This document shows, piece after piece, positions 18,998 to 26,693 of a DNA stretch of 64,000 nt (position 1 is the stretch's first letter; each line of letters begins with the position of its first letter). The notes beneath the pieces are model-generated. The model did no database searches. It worked only from the letters and a program-made list of their open reading frames with translations, and was not told the origin of the DNA. Both the position numbers and the translations under genes were made by a program. Source of the stretch: JAWLHK01 sp041690355 [NCBI: bacterium] (lineage in GTDB: Bacteria; J088; JAWLBW01); contig JAWLHK010000010.1 in assembly GCA_041690355.1 (NCBI GenBank), positions 62,001 to 126,000 on the forward strand. The letters run 5' to 3'.

Positions 18998-20038
18998 ATG
19001 ACGAAGAAGGTCAAAGCGGTCGGATTGCTCTCCGGCGGACTCGACAGCACGCTCGCGGCCGCCATGCTGCAGAAGCAGGGGATCGAGGTGCTCGGGCTGA
19101 ACCTGTACACCGGGTTCTGCGTCACCGAGACCAAGCGGCGCACGGGCGCCTACAAGCCCGAGGAGTACAAGCCGAACGAGGCCCTGAAGTCGGGCGGCGA
19201 TCTGGAGATTCCGGTCGAGATCGTCGACATTGCGGAAGAGGGCTACTTCAACGTCATCAAGAATCCGCGCTACGGGCGGGGTAAGAACATCAACCCCTGC
19301 ATCGACTGCCGCATCTTCATGTTCCAGCGCGCGAAGAAGTACATGGAAGAGGTCGGCGCCGACTTCATCTTCACCGGCGAGGTGCTCGGGCAGCGCCCCA
19401 TGAGCCAGCACCGCCAGGCCATGCAGATCATCGAAGAGCGCGCCGGGCTCAAAGGACTGCTGCTGCGTCCGCTCAGCGCGAAGCTGCTCGATCCGACGCT
19501 TCCCGAGCAGGACGGCCGCGTCGACCGCGAGCGCCTGGGCGATCTCAACGGCCGTTCGCGCAAGCCGCAGCTGCAGATGGCCGTCGACTTCGGCCTGACC
19601 GACTGGGCCCAGCCGGCCGGCGGCTGCTGCTATCTGACGGATGAAAACTTCGCGCGCAAGTTCACCGATCTCTTCCATCACGATCCCGAGCGCGACCTGA
19701 CCAAGCGCGAGGCGAATCTGCTCGCCATCGGCCGCCACTTCCGCCTGAGCCCGCGGGTGAAGTTCATCGTCGGGCGCAACGAGGGGGAGAACCGGGCCCT
19801 GCTGGCCGAGCAGCAGAACGATCTGTGCGTCGCGCCCGAAGAAGAGGTCAACGGGCCGACCTCGCTGATTCAGGGGCCCGCCTCGGCCGAAGACATCCGT
19901 CTCGTGGCGGCGGCGACGGCGCGCTACAGCGACGTGAAGGACGGACCCGTACGTATCCGCCTCTTCGGCCCCGGCCGGGAGGAATGGCTCGAAGTCGAGC
20001 CGCTGGCCGCCGAAACGCTCGAGCCGCTGCGGATCTGA
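18998..20038 (+). CDS. PP-loop ATPase, MnmA/ThiI-like with extra C-terminal domain
   Basis: 346 residues. The N-terminal PP-loop [12 protein letters not shown] (residues 10-21) marks an adenylating enzyme of the tRNA-thiolation/ThiI-MnmA superfamily. C-x2-C (NPCIDC, near residue 102) and GGCCYL (near residue 208) supply four cysteines that could bind a metal or carry sulfur. The C-terminal third (from about residue 245) is a separate domain similar to what is annotated as DUF814/NFACT-R in related genomes, as far as memory serves. A tRNA sulfur-modification role is inferred. The ATG at 18998 has AAGGA five bases before it; the longer upstream reading is unlikely. Confidence 0.75.
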   Translation: MTKKVKAVGLLSGGLDSTLAAAMLQKQGIEVLGLNLYTGFCVTETKRRTGAYKPEEYKPNEALKSGGDLEIPVEIVDIAEEGYFNVIKNPRYGRGKNINPCIDCRIFMFQRAKKYMEEVGADFIFTGEVLGQRPMSQHRQAMQIIEERAGLKGLLLRPLSAKLLDPTLPEQDGRVDRERLGDLNGRSRKPQLQMAVDFGLTDWAQPAGGCCYLTDENFARKFTDLFHHDPERDLTKREANLLAIGRHFRLSPRVKFIVGRNEGENRALLAEQQNDLCVAPEEEVNGPTSLIQGPASAEDIRLVAAATARYSDVKDGPVRIRLFGPGREEWLEVEPLAAETLEPLRI

Positions 20039-20128
20039 GGCGCCGGGCCGCAGAACCGGCGCCGCGCAACGGGGCCCGCCCGCGCCTCACATTCGTTACA
20101 ATGAAATTTACCTCGTGGGAACTTGAAC

Positions 20129-21241
20129 ATGGCCAACATCGAACAGATCCGTGACGCTCTGAAGCACGTCGTCTATCCCGGTATGACCCGCGACATCGTT
20201 TCCTTCGGCATGGTGCAGGACATCGCCATCGCGCTGGATACGGGCAAGGTCACCGTCACGCTCGACTGGAAGAATTCGAGCCCGCAGGTGCAGGATCAGA
20301 TCGCCGCCGCCGTGCGCATCGCCGTCGCCCAGAAGGTCGAGGGTATCTCTTCGGTCGAGGTGCCGACCGGCGCCGATCACACGCCGCGCCAGGGGGGCGC
20401 CAACGGCGGGCTCGATCCCTGGGCGGGCCGCAAGCCGATTACCGGGGTCGAGACCGTGGTCGCCGTCGCGTCGGGCAAAGGGGGCGTGGGCAAATCGACG
20501 GTGGCGACGAACCTGGCCGTCGGGCTGGCGAAACTCGGGAAGAAGGTCGGCCTCGTCGACGCCGACATCTACGGTCCCAGCGTGCATCTGATGTTCGGCG
20601 CGCGCGATCTGCGCCCGGCCAGCCACGACGGCAAGACCCTCGAGCCGTTCATCATGCACGGCGTGAAGTTCATGAGCGTGGGTCTGCTCGTCGGCGAGAA
20701 CACGCCGGTCATCTGGCGCGGGCCGATGGTCATGAAGATGATCGACCAGTTCCTGCGCGAAGTGAACTGGGGCCAGCTCGACGTGCTCGTCGTCGACCTG
20801 CCGCCGGGCACCGGCGACGCGCAGCTTTCGCTCGTCCAGAAGGTTCCGCTCACGGGCGCGGTCATCGTGACCACCCCGCAGAACGTGGCCCTGGCCGACG
20901 CCGTGCGCGGCCTCGAGATGTTCAAGCGGGTCGAGGTGCCGGTGATCGGCCTGGTCGAGAACATGAGCACCTTTCACTGCCCGCAGTGCGGCCATGAGGA
21001 GCACATCTTTCGCCAGGGGGGCGGCGCGCGCACGGCCGAAGATCTGAAAATTCCCTTCCTGGGCGACATTCCCCTGAACGCCAACGTGTGTCAGGCTGGA
21101 GATCAGGGGACGCCGGTCATCGTGGCCGATCCGGAATCGCCTTCGGCGAAAGCGCTGCAGGGCGTGGCCGAGAAGGTCGCCGCCTACCTCGACGCCGTCC
21201 CCAGGCAGAAGGCCGTGCCCAAGCTGAACATCGTCAGCTGA
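20129..21241 (+). CDS. mrp: Mrp/ApbC iron-sulfur cluster carrier ATPase
   Basis: 370 residues. The N-terminal MIP18/DUF59 domain (1-80) is followed by a SIMIBI P-loop ATPase with the deviant Walker A SGKGGVGKST near residue 117 and DLPPGTGD near residue 230. The C-x2-C at CPQCG near residue 283 would hold the bridging Fe-S cluster in the homodimer. It delivers Fe-S clusters to target proteins. ATG 20129 is preceded by a weak GTGGGA; TACAAT (20097-20102) is a likely -10. Confidence 0.93.
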   Translation: MANIEQIRDALKHVVYPGMTRDIVSFGMVQDIAIALDTGKVTVTLDWKNSSPQVQDQIAAAVRIAVAQKVEGISSVEVPTGADHTPRQGGANGGLDPWAGRKPITGVETVVAVASGKGGVGKSTVATNLAVGLAKLGKKVGLVDADIYGPSVHLMFGARDLRPASHDGKTLEPFIMHGVKFMSVGLLVGENTPVIWRGPMVMKMIDQFLREVNWGQLDVLVVDLPPGTGDAQLSLVQKVPLTGAVIVTTPQNVALADAVRGLEMFKRVEVPVIGLVENMSTFHCPQCGHEEHIFRQGGGARTAEDLKIPFLGDIPLNANVCQAGDQGTPVIVADPESPSAKALQGVAEKVAAYLDAVPRQKAVPKLNIVS

Positions 21242-21302
21242 CGCACAGCGATTGGCGATTGGCGTCGCGGCGCCGTACCGCCGTGACGCGAGGAGTTCCC
21301 GG

Positions 21303-21581
21303 GTGTTTCAGAAGGCCAAACGGATCACGCTGGGAATCCTCTTTCTTGCGCTCGCCGCGTCGGGGGCCGTCATCCCCATCATGCCGGGCTGGCCGTTTCT
21401 CGTGCTCGCGCTCGTCATCCTGAGCCGCGACCTTCCGTTTCTGCGACCGCTGCGCCATCGGCTCGAAGCCCGTTTTCCCCGTCTGCGCGAGCCCATCGCC
21501 CGGTGGGAGGCGCGTCTGGGGCTCATCGATCCCCTTGCCGAGCGCGACGAGAATCCACAGGCGGACGGCGGCCACCCGTAG
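21303..21581 (+). CDS. Small PGPGW/DUF454-like membrane protein
   Basis: 92 residues. Two adjacent hydrophobic helices (residues 9-45) contain I-M-P-G-W-P-F-L, the PGPGW-type motif, followed by a basic, arginine-rich cytoplasmic tail. The GTG start at 21303 is preceded by GAGGAG at a good distance. It lies 61 bases after mrp on the same strand. Function is unknown. Confidence 0.7.
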   Translation: MFQKAKRITLGILFLALAASGAVIPIMPGWPFLVLALVILSRDLPFLRPLRHRLEARFPRLREPIARWEARLGLIDPLAERDENPQADGGHP

Positions 21582-21608
21582 GCGCCGGCCCGCCTCGCCG
21601 GCCGCCGA

Positions 21609-23231
21609 TCAGGCCTCGGGCTCGGCCCGCATCTTTCCCCAGTAACCGACCGCCCGCGTCAGATGATAGACGACACGGTGCAGGAGCGTCACGAGGTTCG
21701 CGAGTTCGAACCCGTCAGTGCTGCTGAGCGTACCGTCCGAAACGGCGCGGAACAGGGCCTGGCGCACCGCCTCGCGCCGGGCGTCGGCCTCGGAAAGCAG
21801 CGTGGCGAGACGCGCCCGGTTCTCTTCGGCGAGAAATTCGGGGCCGGCGTAGGCGTCGAGCACGGCCGTGACCAGATCGAGCATGGGGGCCAGATCGGCC
21901 GCGTGCACGTCGGGCGGGACGCGAATCTGCCGGCGCCTCGTCATCGCCTCGGCGCCGTCCTTCATGGCGTGCGTCAGGTGCTCGAGCACGCGCACCTGGG
22001 CGAAGAGCGGGTCTGCCGTCGCCGCCTGGCGGCGCACGCGCTCGAGAAAGTCGGCCATCTGCGCCGAGAGGTTCGCAATCGCTTCCCGGTAGCGCTCGGC
22101 TTCATCGCTCCACCGCGCGACGTGCGGTTCGCGCACGGTGTGTACGGCGGCCGTGAGTCCGTGCACGACCAGCCCGGCCAGGTGCCGCATTTCCCGATCC
22201 ATCGCTTCGACGGCCGAGCCCGGCAGGTGCAGGACGCTCGCATCGAGAAAGCGCGGTTGCCCCAGGTCTTCGAACGGCGTGCGGAAGAAGCGCTGCAGAA
22301 AACGGGCGGTGCGCGGCGCGAGCGGCGCGAGCATCAGGACGCCGAGCACGTTGAAGACGGTGTGAAAGGCGGCCAGTTCGGCAATCGGATCCCCCAGCCC
22401 CCCGCGCGTCATCCAGAACTGAACGGTCTCAAGCAGCGGAATCAGCAAGACGAACGCCACGCTGCCCGTCCACAGGTTGAACAGCAGGTGCGCCAGCGCC
22501 GCCCGCTTCGCGTTCGGGGTCGCGCCCAGGGTGGCGATGACGGCCGTGGCCGTCGTGCCCACGTTGTGCCCGATGGCCAGGGCGGCGCCGTCGAGCAGCG
22601 AGATCGTGTTCGTGGCCACCGCCGTGAGCGTGAGCGCAAAGGACGCGCTCGACGACTGGGTGACGATGGTCATGATCGTGCCGAGTCCGACGAGCACGAA
22701 CCGGCCGCCCAGGTCGTAAGCGGTGAACGACTCGAACAGCTCCCAGCGGCCCGTTCCGCTCATGCCCGCCTGCATGGTATCGATGCCGGTGAAGAGAAGT
22801 CCGAAGCCGGCCATGGCCAGGCCGGCGCTGCGCACGCGATCGCGGCCGAGCAGGCGCATGGCCGCGCCGAGGCCGACCATGGGCAGCGAGAAGACCGAAG
22901 CGCTGATCTTGAGCCCGAGCAGACTGACCAGCCAGCCCGTGAGCGTCGTGCCGAGATTCGCCCCGTAGAGAATGCCGAGCACCTGCTCGAGTGTGAGCAG
23001 GCCCGCATTCACGAAACCGATGGCGGCCATCGTCGTCGCCGTCGACGACTGCACGGCGGCGGTGAACAGCGTGCCCGTCGCCAGCGCCGAGGGCATGCCG
23101 CGCGTCAGGCTCGACAGCAGCCTTCGCAACGAGGCCCCCGCCATGGCGGTCAGGCCGTCGGTCATGAAAGTCATGCCGAGCAGAAAGAGGCCGATGCCGC
23201 CGAAGATGAGCGTGAACGCTTGCCAGGTCAT
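21609..23231 (-). CDS. Na+/phosphate cotransporter (NptA/PNaS family) with PhoU-like tail
   Basis: 540 residues. The inverted-repeat transporter domain (residues 1-320) carries two QSS signatures (AAVQSSTATT near residue 58; TQSSSASFAL near residue 195) with Asn-rich loops (GANLGTT, GHNVGTT). The C-terminal 200 residues are helical and PhoU-like. It imports phosphate with sodium. I chose ATG 23231; the alternative TTG at 23249 lies in the T-tract of the preceding terminator. That terminator ends only 17 bases before the ATG, so expression may need read-through or an internal promoter. Confidence 0.9.
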   Translation of the reverse strand: MTWQAFTLIFGGIGLFLLGMTFMTDGLTAMAGASLRRLLSSLTRGMPSALATGTLFTAAVQSSTATTMAAIGFVNAGLLTLEQVLGILYGANLGTTLTGWLVSLLGLKISASVFSLPMVGLGAAMRLLGRDRVRSAGLAMAGFGLLFTGIDTMQAGMSGTGRWELFESFTAYDLGGRFVLVGLGTIMTIVTQSSSASFALTLTAVATNTISLLDGAALAIGHNVGTTATAVIATLGATPNAKRAALAHLLFNLWTGSVAFVLLIPLLETVQFWMTRGGLGDPIAELAAFHTVFNVLGVLMLAPLAPRTARFLQRFFRTPFEDLGQPRFLDASVLHLPGSAVEAMDREMRHLAGLVVHGLTAAVHTVREPHVARWSDEAERYREAIANLSAQMADFLERVRRQAATADPLFAQVRVLEHLTHAMKDGAEAMTRRRQIRVPPDVHAADLAPMLDLVTAVLDAYAGPEFLAEENRARLATLLSEADARREAVRQALFRAVSDGTLSSTDGFELANLVTLLHRVVYHLTRAVGYWGKMRAEPEA

Positions 23232-23247
23232 GCGGTCTGAGCGTGAC

Positions 23248-23276
23248 AAAAAAAAGGGCCGACGCGAAGTCGGCCC
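23248..23276 (-). terminator. Strong intrinsic terminator of the FlgO-like gene
   Basis: On the minus strand, GGGCCGAC, loop TTCGC, GTCGGCCC, then eight Ts (hairpin 23276-23256, T-run 23255-23248). It follows the stop at 23300 by 24 bases. Confidence 0.85.
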
Positions 23277-23299
23277 GGGAGCTTGCGCCGGAGCGCAGC

Positions 23300-24268
23300 T
23301 CAGAAATCGACGCGCACGCCTGCCGTCACCGTGCCGTCCGAAAGCACGTCGAGCTCGGCCTGCGGTTCGGGCTGGGGCTGCTGTTCGGCCTGGCGGTCGA
23401 CGCGCACCTGCGAGGCCGAGGTGCCGTTGATGACGGCGTCGATGGCGTTGAAGGCCCAGAAGGCGCCCAGCGTGATGAGGGCGACGTTGCGCTGGGTGGC
23501 CGCAGACTGGGCCGAGTCGTACAGTTCGTTCGATTCTTCGGTCGACGCGGCGTTCAGGTAGGCATCATACTTGTTGTCGCTGACGACATGCTGGGCCACC
23601 GCGAAACCGGCGATACCGAGGGTCAGGCCCGTAAACGTCCACCCCTTGACCGTCTGATCGTTGTACTGCTGTCCCCAGCCGGGGATGAGCAGCGAGCGGA
23701 AGAATGCGTCGCCGCGCGACTTCGTGACGATGTACTGCGAAGACAGGGCGATGGTGTTGGCCTGCGGCACGCGCACCTCGCGGGCGAAGATCACCTTGCC
23801 GCTCCCCACGTCGACGTGCCGCGCCGTGATCGCGAACTGGTCGCCGACCTCGGAGACCGAGCCGACGATCATCGCTTCGGCGCCGAGCAGCTTGCCCACC
23901 TGTTCGGCATTGGAACCTTCGGTGAGGCCGAGCATCGAGAGCTTCAGCTCGTCGAGCACCTGATTGAGCTGGGCGCGCTCGATGATCGTGATGTTCTCCT
24001 TGCCCGTGAGCCGCGTGACGAGGAGCTCGCTGGCGATATCGCCGAGCTTCTTTTCGTGGGCCGTGGGTCCGAGATTCGTGAAGGGCGCGATGGCGACCTT
24101 GACCGGCTTGCCGGCGGGAATCGCCTTCTCAATGAGCGCCGCCAGGTGATCGAGCGCCACGGGCATCTCGGGGGCCACCCGGACGTCGGTCTTGGCCTGC
24201 TGCGCGTGCGCCGCGACCGGAGCGATCAGAAGGGCGAGCATCCCCAACGCGAGAATCTTGTTTTTCAC
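23300..24268 (-). CDS. Secreted FlgO/CsgG-like protein with C-terminal membrane segment
   Basis: 322 residues. It has a cleavable signal peptide (VAAHAQQ) and then a FlgO/TolB-N type domain (residues 45-185): VKVAIAPFTNLG, ELLVTRLTG, ITIIERAQLNQVL, GAEAMIVGSV. A DUF5683-like stretch follows, with LIPGWGQQYNDQ near residue 200 and two hydrophobic helices. FlgO-domain proteins are outer-membrane or periplasmic; several assist flagella or secretion, but no such genes are adjacent. I chose GTG 24268, which has GGAGAGG before it and starts the signal peptide; the upstream start at 24361 would add an unlikely 31 residues. Confidence 0.7.
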   Translation of the reverse strand: MKNKILALGMLALLIAPVAAHAQQAKTDVRVAPEMPVALDHLAALIEKAIPAGKPVKVAIAPFTNLGPTAHEKKLGDIASELLVTRLTGKENITIIERAQLNQVLDELKLSMLGLTEGSNAEQVGKLLGAEAMIVGSVSEVGDQFAITARHVDVGSGKVIFAREVRVPQANTIALSSQYIVTKSRGDAFFRSLLIPGWGQQYNDQTVKGWTFTGLTLGIAGFAVAQHVVSDNKYDAYLNAASTEESNELYDSAQSAATQRNVALITLGAFWAFNAIDAVINGTSASQVRVDRQAEQQPQPEPQAELDVLSDGTVTAGVRVDF

Positions 24269-24382
24269 GGTCCTCTCCAGACAAAAAGACACGAAAACCC
24301 GCAACTTGCCGGGCGGTTTCTTGGAAATCGTACTATAGACGATCCGGCCCGCCCGCCGCAAGGATCCAGATCACACTTATGG

Positions 24383-24413
24383 AAAAGGCCTTTCCCCCGG
24401 AGGAGAAAGGCCT
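24383..24413 (-). terminator. Terminator of degP
   Basis: A 9-bp perfect stem AGGCCTTTC / GAAAGGCCT (24386-24394 and 24405-24413), followed on the minus strand by TTTTCC. It lies about 30 bases beyond the degP stop. Confidence 0.75.
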
Positions 24414-24441
24414 GTACTTTCCGTGTGTTACCGAATATCTG

Positions 24442-25938
24442 TCAGGGCTTCTGCAGCGCGACGAAGTACTGATTGTCTTCGCGTTTGACGAGCAGCCGGA
24501 TGATTTCTCCCGACTTCGTCTTGCGCACCCGATCGATGAACGAGCGCACGGTCTGAATCGGCTCGCCGTTCATCTGCAGGATGATGTCGCCGCTCTGCAT
24601 CCCCTTCTGCTCGGCCAGGCTCCCCGGCTCGACGCCGGCCACCAGCGCTCCCTTGTCGACACCGAACTGGCGTGCGAGCTCGGGCGTAAGCTCCTGAAGC
24701 TGGAGCCCGAGCCTCCCTTCTTCGCTCTCGGCGTCGGGGGGGCCGGGTCGCTTGGCTTCGCCGTCGTCGAGCTGCTCGATCCGGATCTCGACGTTGCGGC
24801 GCTTACCGTCGCGCAGCACGACGAGCTCGACCTCGGTTCCCGGCGTCGTGTTGGCCACCAGGGCCGGCAGATCGCTGTGGTGCCGAATCGGGCGGTCGCC
24901 GTACTGGAGGATGATGTCTCCCTGCTTCAGGCCCGCCTTGGATGCCGGGCTCTTCGGCAGGACCTTCGAAACCAGCGCTCCTTCGGCGCGCTGCAGGCCG
25001 TAGCTCTTCTGCAGGTCGGGATCGATGTGCTGGATGAGCACGCCGATCCAGCCGCGCGTGACCTTGCCGCTTTCCTGCAGCTGCCGGGCCACGTTTCTGG
25101 CGATGTTGATGGGAATCGCGAACCCGATGCCCGCGCTCTCGCCCGTCTGCGAGAAGATGGCCGTGTTGATGCCGATGACCTTGCCGCTCGTGTTGATGAG
25201 CGGCCCGCCCGAATTTCCGGGATTGATGCTGGCGTCGGTCTGGATGAAGTCGTCGTACGGGCCGGCGCCGATGACGCGCCCCTTGGCGCTGATGATGCCG
25301 GCCGTGACCGTGTGCTGCAGGCCGAAGGGATTACCGATGGCGAGCACCCAGTCGCCAATCTCCATGTCGCCGCTGTCGCCGAGCGGCAGGACGTAGAGAT
25401 CTTCTTTCGGCTCAATCTTGATGAGCGCGAGGTCGGTCTTGTCGTCCTTGCCCACGACCTTGGCCGTGTACTCGGTTTCGTTGGCGAGCGTCACGATGAT
25501 CTCGTCGGCCGCCCCCACGACGTGGTTGTTCGTGAGGATGTAGCCGCGCTTGTCGATGACGAAGCCCGAACCGAGGGAGTGCTGCTTGAACTCGCGCGGC
25601 TGCCCCTGGAAGAACCGGTTGAAGAAGTCTTCGAACGGATCCTGGCCGCGCGGGCCCCCCCGGGGTCCCCGGGCGAAGGGCGAGCGAACGACTTTCGTGG
25701 TGCTGATGTTCACGACCCCCGGCATGAGATCCCTGGCCAGACGACGGAAGTCGGGCAGCCGCACCATGGGGGCCTCGGCGGGCTCTTCCTGGGCAGAACC
25801 CTTGCCGGCCCGCTCGTTCTTCGTCGACTGGGCCGTGCTGTGCGGCGTCAGGTCGAGGCAGCTGGCGATGATGAGGCCGCCCATGAGAAAGAGCACGGCC
25901 GTGAGCACAAGAGTCGGCAACGAATAGGACTTGCGCAT
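24442..25938 (-). CDS. degP: DegP/HtrA-type periplasmic serine protease
   Basis: 498 residues. An N-terminal signal/anchor helix ends in IASC, possibly a lipobox. The trypsin-like domain holds the triad His (LTNNHVV, near 138), Asp (KTDLALI, near 168) and Ser (NPGNSGGPL, near 242). Two PDZ domains follow (about 285-375 and 400-495). It degrades or refolds misfolded envelope proteins. The start has GGAGG five bases upstream, and the gene follows a DUF1844 gene by 25 bases in the same operon. Confidence 0.95.
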   Translation of the reverse strand: MRKSYSLPTLVLTAVLFLMGGLIIASCLDLTPHSTAQSTKNERAGKGSAQEEPAEAPMVRLPDFRRLARDLMPGVVNISTTKVVRSPFARGPRGGPRGQDPFEDFFNRFFQGQPREFKQHSLGSGFVIDKRGYILTNNHVVGAADEIIVTLANETEYTAKVVGKDDKTDLALIKIEPKEDLYVLPLGDSGDMEIGDWVLAIGNPFGLQHTVTAGIISAKGRVIGAGPYDDFIQTDASINPGNSGGPLINTSGKVIGINTAIFSQTGESAGIGFAIPINIARNVARQLQESGKVTRGWIGVLIQHIDPDLQKSYGLQRAEGALVSKVLPKSPASKAGLKQGDIILQYGDRPIRHHSDLPALVANTTPGTEVELVVLRDGKRRNVEIRIEQLDDGEAKRPGPPDAESEEGRLGLQLQELTPELARQFGVDKGALVAGVEPGSLAEQKGMQSGDIILQMNGEPIQTVRSFIDRVRKTKSGEIIRLLVKREDNQYFVALQKP

Positions 25939-25963
25939 GGAACCTCCGAAAGACGCGCCGCGC

Positions 25964-26521
25964 TTACCGACGTCGCTGGACGTAGTGGATGCGCAGCGTA
26001 TAGAGCAGCTGGTCGAGAATCTGCGATTCTTCGAGCGACAGGTTGCCCTTGGTTTTCTCCTGCAGGGTACCGAGCAGATCGATGAAGAGGCCCGCCAGCG
26101 GATAGTTGGGCTGCATGGCCCGGCCGGTCGGATCCGGTTCCCCCAGATACATCGAGACCTGCTGGGCGAGAAACTCGATGAGGGTCGTGATGTCGGCCGG
26201 CGGCAGCCCCGCGGCGGCCTGCTCGGCCCGCCGCTGCGCCGCCTCTTTGCGGCTCTGCTCGGTGTCTGCCTTCGGGGGTTCCGATGCAGGTTGCGTGCCA
26301 GCCTGCGTACCGGCCTGGGGGCCCGGCGGGGGCGCCGTGGGGCCCGCCTGGGCGGCGGCAGCGGCCTCGGGCTGGGGGGGCGGCGGTTCGACGGGGGGCG
26401 CGCCCGCCGGCTTCACTTCAGAGGGGGCGGCGTCGAGGTTTTCGCGGATCTCGTCCCCTTCCTGCACGAAACGACGGCGATCGACCACCTTGATGACCGG
26501 TTCATTCTCTTCGGCACTCAT
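25964..26521 (-). CDS. DUF1844 family protein
   Basis: 185 residues. An acidic N-terminus leads into a long Pro/Ala/Gln linker (residues 35-105). The conserved DUF1844 helical domain follows (residues 105-185; IEFLAQQVSMYLG, LIDLLGTLQEKT, LEESQILDQLLYTLR). No transmembrane segment is seen, so it is probably cytoplasmic. It has no known activity. I chose ATG 26521 because GGAGG stands seven bases before it. The coupling with degP is the only functional hint. Confidence 0.85.
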   Translation of the reverse strand: MSAEENEPVIKVVDRRRFVQEGDEIRENLDAAPSEVKPAGAPPVEPPPPQPEAAAAAQAGPTAPPPGPQAGTQAGTQPASEPPKADTEQSRKEAAQRRAEQAAAGLPPADITTLIEFLAQQVSMYLGEPDPTGRAMQPNYPLAGLFIDLLGTLQEKTKGNLSLEESQILDQLLYTLRIHYVQRRR

Positions 26522-26693
26522 GCACTGCCTCCACAGAGGAACAAAAGAAAAACGGGGTAGCCGCAGGGGCGCCCCCGTACAAACATAAGACCGAAGGCCG
26601 GGTTTGTCAAATGGTCGTCCGGTCGGCAAGTCCCCGGACTACGGGCGGCATCGGGGGTGAAACTCCGGCGCCGGCCCGCGCCCGGCCTGTTGC

